A DNA stretch of 12,131 nucleotides from Acidimicrobiales bacterium (GTDB lineage Bacteria; Actinomycetota; Acidimicrobiia; Acidimicrobiales; CADCSY01), in the NCBI GenBank assembly GCA_030447125.1, contig JAUJLZ010000035.1, positions 1-12,131 of the forward strand, written 5' to 3'. Of the stretch, positions 1 to 6,718 are shown one piece after another. The translations under genes were made by a program, and so were the position numbers. A model generated the notes under the pieces. That model ran no database searches. It was not told where the DNA came from and worked only from the letters and a program-made list of their open reading frames with translations. The stretch's first letter is position 1. Each line of letters opens with the position of its first letter.

Positions 1-482
1 GGCACGAGCCGGCTGGCGGCCTGGTTCTTGCGGGTGGCCCTCACCCACTCGTCGGTCTCGGTGGGCGGAAGCATCGAACCCAGCCCTGCCGTCGACGGGG
101 CCCGCGGGCGACCGGGCCGCCCGGTCGAGGGCCCGGCGTTGAACGAGGTGGTCGTGCTCGACACCGAGGGCGAGCTCGACGTGGTGGGGCGCACGGCCCG
201 CTTCGGTCACCCCGGAGAGACGCGCCGGACGCCGACGGGCGGGCGGCGATGCGGCTGTTCGACGTGACCGATCCCGCCCGCCCGACGGTGGTCGACACCA
301 CCATCGTCGTGGCCGGCACCGCGTCGGGCACCTTCGACGTGCAGGAGCGCATCGGCGTGGTCACCACCGAGCCCGGTTCACGCATCCTGGCCGTCGGCGA
401 CCGGTGGGCGCTGCTGGTCGGCACCCGGCTGCTCACCGTCGCCGGCAACGGGGAGGTGGTGACCGAGGTAGGCCTGGCCTGA
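1..482 (+). pseudogene. Beta-propeller domain protein, 3' fragments
   Basis: This is the remains of the 3' half of a gene resembling the actinobacterial secreted proteins with a C-terminal beta-propeller domain. The first frame, open from the window edge to about 222, reads FLRVALTH and then LNEVVVLDTEGELDVVGR followed by FGHPGET, which resembles a propeller strand (LRVAT ... VLD..GELEVVGR...GE). The second frame, from about 231 to the stop at 480-482, reads MRLFDVTDPARPTVVD and ends EPGSRILAVGDRWALLVG ... TEVGLA, resembling the last blade. The expected blade between PGET and the LFDVTDP motif is missing and the frame changes between 222 and 243. An internal deletion in a decaying gene fits; an assembly error is the alternative. 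The 5' end lies outside the window, so no signal peptide can be seen. The gene is convergent with recC, 24 bases away. The family call is from memory of motifs and is moderate. Confidence 0.5.
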
Positions 483-506
483 GGTCGGGCGGCACCGTCA
501 TCGCCC

Positions 507-3500
507 TCACCGGTCGACCAGCTTCTCGCACGCCAGCAGCGGGTCCCAGAGGCGACGGGCGTAGCGCCCGAAGCGGCTGGGCTCGTCGTCGGCCCAGCCG
601 TCACCCTGCTCGTGGGGGCGGGGTGGCTCGTGGAGCAGGTCGTCGAAGGGGCGCTGGCCGCCGAGCACGAGCAAGTGCTCGGCGTCCTTGTCCTCCCTGG
701 GGAAGTCCCACTCCGACAGCCAGACCTTGCGGGCGGGGGCCTCGGGATCCCGGCCGGCGGCTCGGGCGCCGGCGTGGGCGGCGGAGGCGGCGCAGTACAG
801 GGGCAGGGGCTCGCCCATCCCCCGGTCGTGGAGGTCGACGAGGCGGGCCAGGTGGTGCAGGGCGAGGGCCTGGCGCGCCGTGGGGTCACCCTCGAAGGCG
901 GCGATGCGGGCGACGGTCACGTTCGACCCTCTCGGTCCATCGGCCCGCCGGCGACCGATGGTGGCGGCCTCGAAGGCGGCGTCGGGGCGGGCGGCGGTGA
1001 GGGCCAGGAAGCGGACCCACGCCGCCAGTCGGTGCTTGGGGCCCACCCGCGAGTAGATGATGGTGGCCACCAGGTTCGGGGAGACGCCGGGCACGGTGCC
1101 CACGAGCAGCCGGCCGTCGGGAAGCTCGAGGTTGACCTCGATCGACTGCCGGTCACTGGTGTCGCCGACCAGGGAGCCGGCCGCGGCCACCAGCCCCTCG
1201 ACGGTCGGCCGCACGTCGTCGAGGATGGGCACGGCCAGGGCGCCGGGGGGAAGGATGCCCCGGGCCACCTCGGCGGCCACGCAGGCATCGAGATCGGCCC
1301 CGGCCACGCGGGCGGCAAGGAGGCGGTCGCCCACCCCCCACTTCTCCAGGGCGTCGAGCTCCACCGGCAGGGCGTCGTCCACATCGGTGGAGTAGTCGGC
1401 CACGGAGATGCCCAGGCGTTGGCGGAGGAAGGCCCGCACCGGGTGCTGCACGAATCGCTCCAGCTGGTCGAGCTCGACGATGCCGGTGGTGGCCAGCGGC
1501 GGGAGCCGGTCGGGCAGGAACGGTGGGGGTGGGCGGCGCGGCGCACCGACGGCCCGGGCCCCTTCCAGGGCGACGGCGTCGAAGCTCCACGGGCGCTCGG
1601 GGATGAGGGCGCCGGCGGTGAAGTTGCGCCCGTCGAAGGGCTGCAGCGGGTGGTGCACCAGGACCTGTCGGTGGGCCGGTGCGTCGGGGTCCTCGGCACC
1701 CGCGCCCCTGGCCGTGTCGGCGGACGCGGCCCACGCGTCACCGTCGCCGCCGCCGACGACGACGTCGCGAGCGGCCGTCGCCGCCCGAACGGTGCGGTCG
1801 ACGACGTCGAGGAGCTCGCCCACGGGCACGGCCGGCGGGCGCTCGGCGTTGGTGCGCTCGTCACGCCCGGCGTAGGTGATGACCAGTGTCTCGGTGGCGG
1901 CCAGCAGGGCGTCGAGCAGGAGCTGGCGGTCTTCGGCGCGGGCGTCACGGTCGCCCACGTGAGGGTCGTCGAGGATGAGGTCGTCGCCGTCACGGGCGGT
2001 CTTGCGGGGGAACACGCCGTCGTCGAGGCCGAGGAGGCACACCACCCGGTGCGGCACCGAACGCATGGGCACGAGCGTGCAGATGGTGAGGTGGCCGGTG
2101 CGGAAGTTGGCCCGGGTCGGACGGCCCCGCAGGCGGTCGGCCAGCACGGCCCGGATCTCGGGCAGGGTCAGCTCGGCCGGGCTGGTGGTGCCGTCGGTGG
2201 TGGCCTCGTCGACCACCTCGTCGAGCAGGCGGCCGATCTGGGCCCGCTGCCAGGAGTCGCCGGGGGTGGTGGCACCGAGGGCGTCGCCGGCGGCGGCGAT
2301 GGCCGCGGCCCAGTCGTTGGCCGACTGCGGCGCTCGCAGCGCGTCGAGTGCGCTCTGCAGGCGGTCGAGGAGCTCGGCGAAGCGCCCGGCCAGGTCGATG
2401 GCGCCGCTGTCGACGTCGTCGAGGGGCAGCACGCCGCCGACCAGGCGTTGGTCCTCCTCAGCCATGGCCACGCCGAGCAAGACCCGGTCGAGGCCCGCCC
2501 GCCAGGTGTTGGCCTCCAGGCGATGGAGCTGGAACGGAGCCCGGTGGTCGGCGTCGAGGCCCCAGCGCACGCCGGTGTCCGCCACCCACTCCTCCATGCG
2601 GGCCAGGTCGTCGTCGTCGAGGCGGAAGCGCCGGCGCACCGGGTCGCGCCCGGCCAGGTCGAGCACCTGGGAGGCGGTCAGTCGGGCGTCGGCCAGGGCC
2701 AGCAGCTCGGAGGCCACGCCCAACAGCGGGTTGGTCTGGCGCAGCGAGCGGTCGGCCAGGCGGACCCTCAGGTCGGGCCGTCCTTCCGTGGGCGGGAGTG
2801 CGGCGTCGTCCTCGGCGTCGTTCACGTCCTCGGCGCCGGCGCCAAAGGTGGCGTGGATGAGAGGGGCGAAGGTCTCGATGTCAGGGCACATCACGATGAC
2901 GTCCCGGGCCTCCAGGCTGTCGTCGCCAGCCAGCAGGTGCAGGATGGCGTCGCGCAGCACCTCCACCTGGCGGGCCCGGCCGTGGCAGGCGTGGACCTGG
3001 AGGCTGCGGTCGTGGGTGTCGAGCACCGGTCGGGTGTCCTCGTGGTCGGGCAGGGGCGGACCGGGCGGTTTGCGGTCGGCCCGCACGTCGGACTGGAGGA
3101 GCTGCAGGAGGGTGGCGGCGGGGGCCTCGACGGGGAGGTGGTGGTCGGCGTGGGGGTCGTCGCCCGCCGTGAGCACCAGCTGCATCTCCCGGGCGTCGCG
3201 CCCCCACGACCCGAGCAGGGGGTTGCGGGGAAGGTCGGTGGTGGTGTCCTCGGTTCGGCGGGTGACGGTACGGGGCGTGGGTGTGGCCTCGGCGATGTGC
3301 TCCCACAGCACCGGTGAGGGGTGGAGCAGGAACAGGTGCACGTGGCGCCCCACGGCCAGGGCGTGGAGCACCTGGAGGTAGCTGGCGGGCAGGCGGGTCA
3401 GGCCGAACAGCGAGAGCCGGCGGGGGAGGTCGCTGAGCGACCCGTCCTGGCGGAGGCGGGTGCAGGCGTCGTCGAGGCGCTCGGCCGGGCTGGGTCGCCC

Positions 3501-4079
3501 GATCCGCTCCCGCAGGTGTCGCCAGAGCTGGGCCTGCCAGGCGGCGTCGTCGGCCAGGGGCCGGCCCTCGCCGTCGGTGTCGTCGCCGGTGGCCCAGCGC
3601 CGGACCATGGCCGGCCGGTGCACGCCGTAGCGGTCGTAGAGGTCGGCGATGTGGCGCACGCTGGTGAAGCGCCGGGTGCGCTTGTCGGTGTCGGGGCCGG
3701 GCCCGCCGCCGCCGAGGTGGGCGGCCAGCGAGGCCAGCCAGGGCTCGCCCAGGCAGTCGTCCACCACCTCCAACAGGGGCCAGACCGACCGCTCCACCAG
3801 CCACGGGTCGTCGTCACGGTCGATCCCGGTGGCGCTGGCCACCGCCCCGCCCACCAGGCGCCCCGGGAACGGGAACTCCACGTTGGCGCACACGCCGTCC
3901 TCACGCCCGGGCGTGGCCCCCAGCCGGGCCGACAGGCACTGGGTGAGCCACCGCTCCACCCCCCGGGTGGGCACGGCGACCACCTCGGCCTCCATGGGAT
4001 CAGGCAGCGGTTCGGCAAAGAGGTCACAGAGCGCCTCTACGAGGGCGTCGGCCCGTTCAGCGCGGTGGAGGTGCAGCAC
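507..4079 (-). CDS. recC: Exodeoxyribonuclease V subunit gamma (RecC)
   Basis: This 1190-residue protein is the RecC subunit of RecBCD, the helicase-nuclease that resects double-strand breaks for recombination; RecC holds the complex together and recognises Chi in characterised relatives. Family landmarks are in order: an N-terminal region with VVAVPTRGVERWLTQ (34-47), VHACHGRARQVEVLRD (362-377), VMCPDIETFAP (396-406), the signature ICTLVPMRSVPHRVVCLLGL followed by DDGVFPR (666-692), and RFGRYARRLWDPLL near the C-terminus (1169-1182). The length is slightly above E. coli RecC (about 1120), so the gene looks complete. The start is GTG at 4079; the ribosome site upstream is weak and no better in-frame start is apparent. 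In actinobacteria recC is usually followed at once by recB and recD, but here a propeller remnant on the opposite strand begins 24 bases past the stop. Whether recB and recD lie elsewhere cannot be seen. Confidence 0.95.
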   Translation of the reverse strand: MLHLHRAERADALVEALCDLFAEPLPDPMEAEVVAVPTRGVERWLTQCLSARLGATPGREDGVCANVEFPFPGRLVGGAVASATGIDRDDDPWLVERSVWPLLEVVDDCLGEPWLASLAAHLGGGGPGPDTDKRTRRFTSVRHIADLYDRYGVHRPAMVRRWATGDDTDGEGRPLADDAAWQAQLWRHLRERIGRPSPAERLDDACTRLRQDGSLSDLPRRLSLFGLTRLPASYLQVLHALAVGRHVHLFLLHPSPVLWEHIAEATPTPRTVTRRTEDTTTDLPRNPLLGSWGRDAREMQLVLTAGDDPHADHHLPVEAPAATLLQLLQSDVRADRKPPGPPLPDHEDTRPVLDTHDRSLQVHACHGRARQVEVLRDAILHLLAGDDSLEARDVIVMCPDIETFAPLIHATFGAGAEDVNDAEDDAALPPTEGRPDLRVRLADRSLRQTNPLLGVASELLALADARLTASQVLDLAGRDPVRRRFRLDDDDLARMEEWVADTGVRWGLDADHRAPFQLHRLEANTWRAGLDRVLLGVAMAEEDQRLVGGVLPLDDVDSGAIDLAGRFAELLDRLQSALDALRAPQSANDWAAAIAAAGDALGATTPGDSWQRAQIGRLLDEVVDEATTDGTTSPAELTLPEIRAVLADRLRGRPTRANFRTGHLTICTLVPMRSVPHRVVCLLGLDDGVFPRKTARDGDDLILDDPHVGDRDARAEDRQLLLDALLAATETLVITYAGRDERTNAERPPAVPVGELLDVVDRTVRAATAARDVVVGGGDGDAWAASADTARGAGAEDPDAPAHRQVLVHHPLQPFDGRNFTAGALIPERPWSFDAVALEGARAVGAPRRPPPPFLPDRLPPLATTGIVELDQLERFVQHPVRAFLRQRLGISVADYSTDVDDALPVELDALEKWGVGDRLLAARVAGADLDACVAAEVARGILPPGALAVPILDDVRPTVEGLVAAAGSLVGDTSDRQSIEVNLELPDGRLLVGTVPGVSPNLVATIIYSRVGPKHRLAAWVRFLALTAARPDAAFEAATIGRRRADGPRGSNVTVARIAAFEGDPTARQALALHHLARLVDLHDRGMGEPLPLYCAASAAHAGARAAGRDPEAPARKVWLSEWDFPREDKDAEHLLVLGGQRPFDDLLHEPPRPHEQGDGWADDEPSRFGRYARRLWDPLLACEKLVDR

Positions 4080-4291
4080 GGCGGTTCTCGAGCTCGTGGA
4101 TCAGTCGCTCGACCGCGACGGCAAGCGGCGGCGGATCCGCAAACGACCGTTGCTGCTTGTCGGGCGTGGTCAAGACGAACCTGCACCGGTTGCGCCAGCA
4201 GGCGCTCGCCGCCCTACCGGGCTGGCTGACCCGGCCCCCGCGCCTGCGGTGAACCAAGTCCAAATGTGCCGGACGACATCATCCATCGGAC
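4080..4291 (+). other. Gene-poor stretch upstream of recC
   Basis: I see no confident gene here. Both strands have frames with high third-position GC. On the plus strand, 4166-4252 encodes 28 residues ending RLRQQALAALPGWLTRPPRLR-like basic and helical sequence and then TGA. On the minus strand, a frame from 4263 to 4057 ends with FADPPPLAVAVERLIHELEN and overlaps the recC start by 23 bases, as a translationally coupled upstream gene would, but it has no recognisable family and no good start. Any recC promoter should lie here; I cannot point to clear -35 and -10 boxes. Confidence 0.3.
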
Positions 4292-4382
4292 GTGGGAATG
4301 TTGAACGTTCGAGGATTGAAGCAGCTGCTCGAAGGCAACGATGAGGAACGAGGCATCGCTTTGCCCATGAACGGCAAAGTAC

Positions 4383-4505
4383 ATGACGTTGGCTTTGTCG
4401 TTGATCGATCCCGAGACGGGAGACGACCCCGTGTACATCGTGCCCGAGGAGGAACTGGATCAGATCGAAGCGGAAGAAGGTGGACGGTTTGACCTCCCAG
4501 CGTGA
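4383..4505 (+). CDS. Small acidic hypothetical protein, possibly frameshifted
   Basis: A 40-residue reading frame starts at ATG 4383 and encodes MTLALSLIDPETGDDPVYIV, then an acidic tail PEEELDQIEAEEGG ending in FDLPA. I do not recognise a family. The case for translation is the natural composition of the tail and a 17-base overlap with the next small gene, which suggests coupling. The start is uncertain: a second frame just upstream (ATG 4298) reads MLNVRGLKQLLEGNDEERGI and would join this one at ...GFVVD|PETGDDP if a tandem GATCGATC (4403-4410) were reduced to one GATC. The gene may therefore be the 3' part of an original protein of about 67 residues broken by a 4-base duplication. GC is lower here than in the neighbours. 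Confidence 0.4.
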   Translation: MTLALSLIDPETGDDPVYIVPEEELDQIEAEEGGRFDLPA

Positions 4506-4659
4506 TTGGGACGAGGCCGAGGTCGAGCGGGCGCCCATCTGCCTCCACTGCGGGGTGACAGCTCTAGCTGCGGAGACCTCCAACGTCATCGACTCTCCCT
4601 TCGTGTGCGAAAACGCCGACTGCGACGCGTTCGGCGAGCTCGTCGAGGAGCCCGGCTGA
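4489..4659 (+). CDS. Small zinc-ribbon protein (56 aa)
   Basis: This small gene encodes 56 residues with two cysteine pairs, C18-x2-C21 (APICLHCG) and C40-x4-C45 (FVCENADCDAFGE), spaced as in a zinc ribbon or zinc knuckle. It starts at TTG 4489, chosen because AGAAGG (4475-4480) sits 8 bases upstream at ideal ribosome-binding spacing; a GTG at 4480 overlaps that site and is less likely. It overlaps the end of the preceding small gene by 17 bases in a different frame, so the two are probably co-translated. No catalytic domain is present; such proteins often bind nucleic acid or a protein partner, but I cannot name one. The family is not recognised. The coding call rests on the cysteine pattern, the ribosome site and high third-position GC downstream. 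Confidence 0.65.
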   Translation: MTSQRDWDEAEVERAPICLHCGVTALAAETSNVIDSPFVCENADCDAFGELVEEPG

Positions 4660-4708
4660 CGTTTCGGCGCTGGTGAGCCATCGCGCCTGTCGCCAAGGAG
4701 CACCACCT

Positions 4709-4896
4709 GGTGTCACCTTGGGGTGATGGCCGTGGCCGACTCGATCACGTGCGTCGACTGCGGGGGCACGTGCCGTCGCGTCCCGTTCGAGGCGCCCGAG
4801 CTGGGCTGGCATCCCGGTGACGTGGTCACCCACCGCTGGGTCGACTGCCTGGACGTGTGGTACCCGAGGTGGACGACGAGGACCTCGACGGGGGCC
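4709..4896 (+). repeat. Dispersed direct repeat, copy 1
   Basis: Sequence here matches about 6531-6718 in the same orientation. Similarity starts 17 bases before the ATG (GGTGTCACCTTGGGGTG against GGTGCCAACCTGGGGTG) and runs to the end of the acidic-tail codons. The two copies are about 1.8 kb apart and enclose the ferredoxin/MBL, GMC remnant and YjbR genes. Confidence 0.7.
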
Positions 4897-4956
4897 CAGC
4901 GGGTAGGTCGGACGCCACCCGCAAGTGGATACCGTCGCACCGGTGGCGAGGGTTGA
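4726..4956 (+). pseudogene. Damaged copy of CVDC zinc-ribbon gene
   Basis: This is a paralogue of the intact gene at 6548-6730. It starts at ATG 4726 in the same context (GGGGTGATGGCCGTGGCCGA) and reads MAVADSITCVDCGGTCRRVP through WVDCLDVWY. Two lesions set it apart. The first cysteine of the second CxxC pair is Trp (residue 38, TGC to TGG). One base is missing just after TGGTAC (near 4864), so the conserved acidic tail LEVDEEDLDG is replaced by an out-of-frame basic tail PRWTTRTSTG running to the stop at 4954-4956. My hand alignment of about 170 positions gives 26 substitutions and one gap, around 84% identity, with many changes synonymous. That suggests a period of purifying selection before decay. 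It could still make a 76-residue protein, but a complete zinc site is unlikely. It overlaps the ferredoxin/MBL gene start. Confidence 0.65.
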
Positions 4957-5800
4957 TCTCCGCAACCGGGCGAACGTCGAGGGCGACTGGTTCGTCGACA
5001 CCCGCTGCATCGACTGCGGTACCTGCCGGGAGATCGCCCCCGAGCTGTTCGCCGAGGACTCCGGCCTCTCGGTGGTGCGCCGCCAACCGGGCGAGGCTGA
5101 GGAGCGCGACGCCTGGTTGGCCGCCCAGGCCTGCCCCACGCTCTCGATCGGCTCGGCCTCCCGGCGCCCCCGGCCCGGCCGGCTGTATCCCCGGGAGGTC
5201 GAGCCCGGCTCCGGCGTGTTCGACCTGGGCTACTGCTCCGAAGACAGCTTCGGCGCCTCGGCCTGGCTGGTCGTGCGCCCGGCCGGCAACGTGCTGGTGG
5301 ACTCACCCCGCTTCACCGAGGCGCTGGCCGGTCCCATCGCCGAGCTCGGCGGCATCGCCCACGTCGCCTTCACCCACCGCGACGACGTGGCTGACGGCAA
5401 GCGGTGGGCCGAGCGGTTCGGGGCCCGGTCGTGGATCCACCGCGACGACCGGTCGGCGGCGTCGTGGACGACCGACGTGCTGACCGGGGAGCAGGAGCTC
5501 CAGCCCGCCTTCTCGGCCATCCCCGTGCCCGGTCACACCAAGGGGTCCGTGGTGTTCCTGCTTGACGGTCGCTGGCTCTTCACCGGCGACTCCCTGGCCT
5601 GGAGCCACGAACAAGACGACCTCACCGCCTTCCGGGGCGCCTGCTGGTACTCATGGACCGTACAGACGGCGTCGCTGGCCCGCTTGGCCGACCGGCACCG
5701 CTTCAGCGCCGTCCTCCCCGGCCACGGCGCCCGCCACCTGGGCGATCCCGACGATCTCCACCGCCGCCTCGTCGGTCTGGTCGCACGCATGCGGGCCTGA
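4925..5800 (+). CDS. Ferredoxin-domain MBL-fold metallo-hydrolase
   Basis: A 291-residue fusion of an N-terminal ferredoxin-like domain and a metallo-beta-lactamase fold. The ferredoxin part has C28-I-D-C31-G-T-C34 and a fourth cysteine in QACPTLSIG (C70), the layout of a single [4Fe-4S] cluster. The MBL part carries FDLGYCSEDSFGASAWLV, then THRDDVAD (150-157) where the classical THxHxDH motif would be, PVPGHTKGSVVFLLDG (H204), LFTGDSLAWS (D222) and VLPGHGARH (H267). The first His of THxHxDH is kept, but the other metal ligands of that motif are replaced, so the metal site must differ from glyoxalase II. I recall this HRDDVAD form from other ferredoxin-MBL proteins. The role is unknown; electron transfer linked to a hydrolase or oxidoreductase site is an inference. 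The start may be GTG 4925 or GTG 4943; neither has a good ribosome site, and relatives' N-termini favour the shorter form slightly. Confidence 0.85.
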   Translation: MDTVAPVARVDLRNRANVEGDWFVDTRCIDCGTCREIAPELFAEDSGLSVVRRQPGEAEERDAWLAAQACPTLSIGSASRRPRPGRLYPREVEPGSGVFDLGYCSEDSFGASAWLVVRPAGNVLVDSPRFTEALAGPIAELGGIAHVAFTHRDDVADGKRWAERFGARSWIHRDDRSAASWTTDVLTGEQELQPAFSAIPVPGHTKGSVVFLLDGRWLFTGDSLAWSHEQDDLTAFRGACWYSWTVQTASLARLADRHRFSAVLPGHGARHLGDPDDLHRRLVGLVARMRA

Positions 5801-5817
5801 CCTACGGTCCGCACGCG

Positions 5818-5976
5818 GCTGTCCCGCAAAGACAGGCCGATGGGCACAAGGTGGACGAGGTGGACGAGGTGGCCAAGCATCTCGTCGTGCCGCCGGGAAG
5901 CTCGAGCCTCACAGACGGAGACGCCCCGGGCGTCACAGGTCTTGGCCTCCGGGTTGCACGCTGCGTCCTTCGGAGA
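5818..5976 (-). pseudogene. GMC oxidoreductase remnant, segments permuted
   Basis: One open minus-strand frame carries two pieces resembling the intact GMC protein at 10074-12038. The first (5976 to about 5905) reads SPKDAACNPEAKTCDARGV, against SPSDSACNPEGETWDARSV at residues 596-614 of the intact protein. The second (about 5898 to 5818) reads RRHDEMLGHLVHLV then HLVPIGLSLRDS, against RQHEELMGRLAHLVPIGLLLRDS at 477-499. The order is reversed relative to the intact gene, because the C-terminal piece comes first. Nucleotide similarity is also visible (CAGGCCGATGGGCAC is shared, as is CCTCCGGGTTGCACGC). There is no start codon context and no FAD-binding motif, so it is not functional. A tandem pair of GMC genes collapsed by deletion would give this order. 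A small HLV triplication is present at 5845-5870. Confidence 0.7.
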
Positions 5977-6328
5977 CGCGCGCCTCGGCGGCCTCGAACG
6001 CGGCCAAGACCCGCTTGGGGGCGGCCAACCTCCACGAATCGGTCAGGAGCTCCCGAAGCTCCTCCACGTCGGTCTCGCCGAATCGGACGAGCACGGCGGG
6101 GTAGCCGTCGTAGTGGGGCGTGGTGAAGAACCTCCTGCTGTCCGAAGCCAGGAGCGCCTCTTTCTCCTCGAGGCTGGCAACGAAGACGACGATGCTCTCG
6201 GCGTCTGCCCGAATCCGGGTGAAGGCCTTGCGCTTTGTGCGAAACGAGGGAGTGCCTTCGTAGGAGGGGCGCTCGCTCGTCTCGGGCAGGGCCAGGGCGA
6301 TCCGTCGTACGTCCTCCTCGGTGGCCAC
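5933..6328 (-). CDS. MmcQ/YjbR family DNA-binding-like protein
   Basis: A 131-residue protein of the YjbR/MmcQ type (CyaY-like fold, function not established; some members are annotated as DNA-binding). Family features visible are an N-terminal helix VRRIALALPETSERPSYEGT (7-26), a strand pair SFRTKRKAFTRI, VVFVASLEEKEALLAS, the FFTTPHYDGYPAVLVRF segment (70-86), and a C-terminal helix pair VEELRELLTDSWRLAAPKRV (91-110). The start is GTG 6328, just before ATEEDVRRIA; upstream in-frame sequence does not look coding and the ribosome site is weak. Family members usually end near residue 115-120. Here the last 12-14 residues (after ARVSEG) are encoded on DNA that matches the GMC remnant in another frame, so the native C-terminus was probably replaced when that junction formed. 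The core domain is intact. Confidence 0.85.
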   Translation of the reverse strand: MATEEDVRRIALALPETSERPSYEGTPSFRTKRKAFTRIRADAESIVVFVASLEEKEALLASDSRRFFTTPHYDGYPAVLVRFGETDVEELRELLTDSWRLAAPKRVLAAFEAAEARVSEGRSVQPGGQDL

Positions 6329-6547
6329 AGCAGACCCTATCCCTGGCCCGACGGTCGAACGCGGGGCCGTCAGAGCTCGAGTCGCGCCTCCTCGCCGTCG
6401 ACTTCGTCGCCCTCGAGGGATCGACGGCAACTTCCGGATCGACCGGCCGGTCATCGGGTCTCTGGAGCCCAGCGGACCCGTCGAGCGCCCCGTCGACGAC
6501 GACTGAGACGGCGTCACGGCCCTGGTCCTGGGTGCCAACCTGGGGTG
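6329..6547. other. Intergenic region between YjbR and zinc-ribbon genes
   Basis: This 219-base divergent spacer must contain the starts for both flanking genes. No clear promoter boxes are visible. On the minus strand a short frame ends SLEGDEVDGEEARLEL at a stop (6370-6372), an acidic C-terminus that looks protein-like but closes within a few codons upstream unless a frameshift is assumed. It may be the trace of a lost gene; support is weak. Confidence 0.3.
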
Positions 6548-6718
6548 ATGGCCGTGGCCGACACGATCGTCTGCGTCGACTGTGGCGGCATGTGCCGCCG
6601 GGTGCCGTTCGACCCCCCGGAGCTGGGCTGGCAGCCGGGTGACCTGGTGTCCTACCGCTGCGTCGACTGCCTCGACATGTGGTACCTCGAGGTAGACGAA
6701 GAGGACCTCGATGGGACC
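6531..6718 (+). repeat. Dispersed direct repeat, copy 2
   Basis: Same-orientation partner of the repeat at about 4709-4896, covering 17 bases upstream of the ATG and nearly all of the intact zinc-ribbon gene. This copy keeps the reading frame and all cysteines, so it is probably closer to the ancestral form. Confidence 0.7.

Noticed and set aside
1..74. A minus-strand frame from ATG 74 reading MLPPTETDEWVRATRKNQAA, possibly the start of a gene leaving the window.
   Set aside because: The opposite strand over the same bases reads as beta-propeller sequence continuous with the downstream fragment, there is no good ribosome site, and only 24 codons are visible.
612..3317. A 901-codon plus-strand open frame opposite recC.
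   Set aside because: Its composition (Gly, Val, His, Gln-rich) is that of an antisense shadow of a high-GC gene; the minus strand encodes unmistakable RecC motifs.
4214..4438. A minus-strand frame (MYTGSSPVSGSINDKANV...) antisense to the small acidic gene.
   Set aside because: The plus strand has a more natural acidic protein ending in an overlap with a well-supported zinc-ribbon gene; the minus frame has no family or ribosome site.
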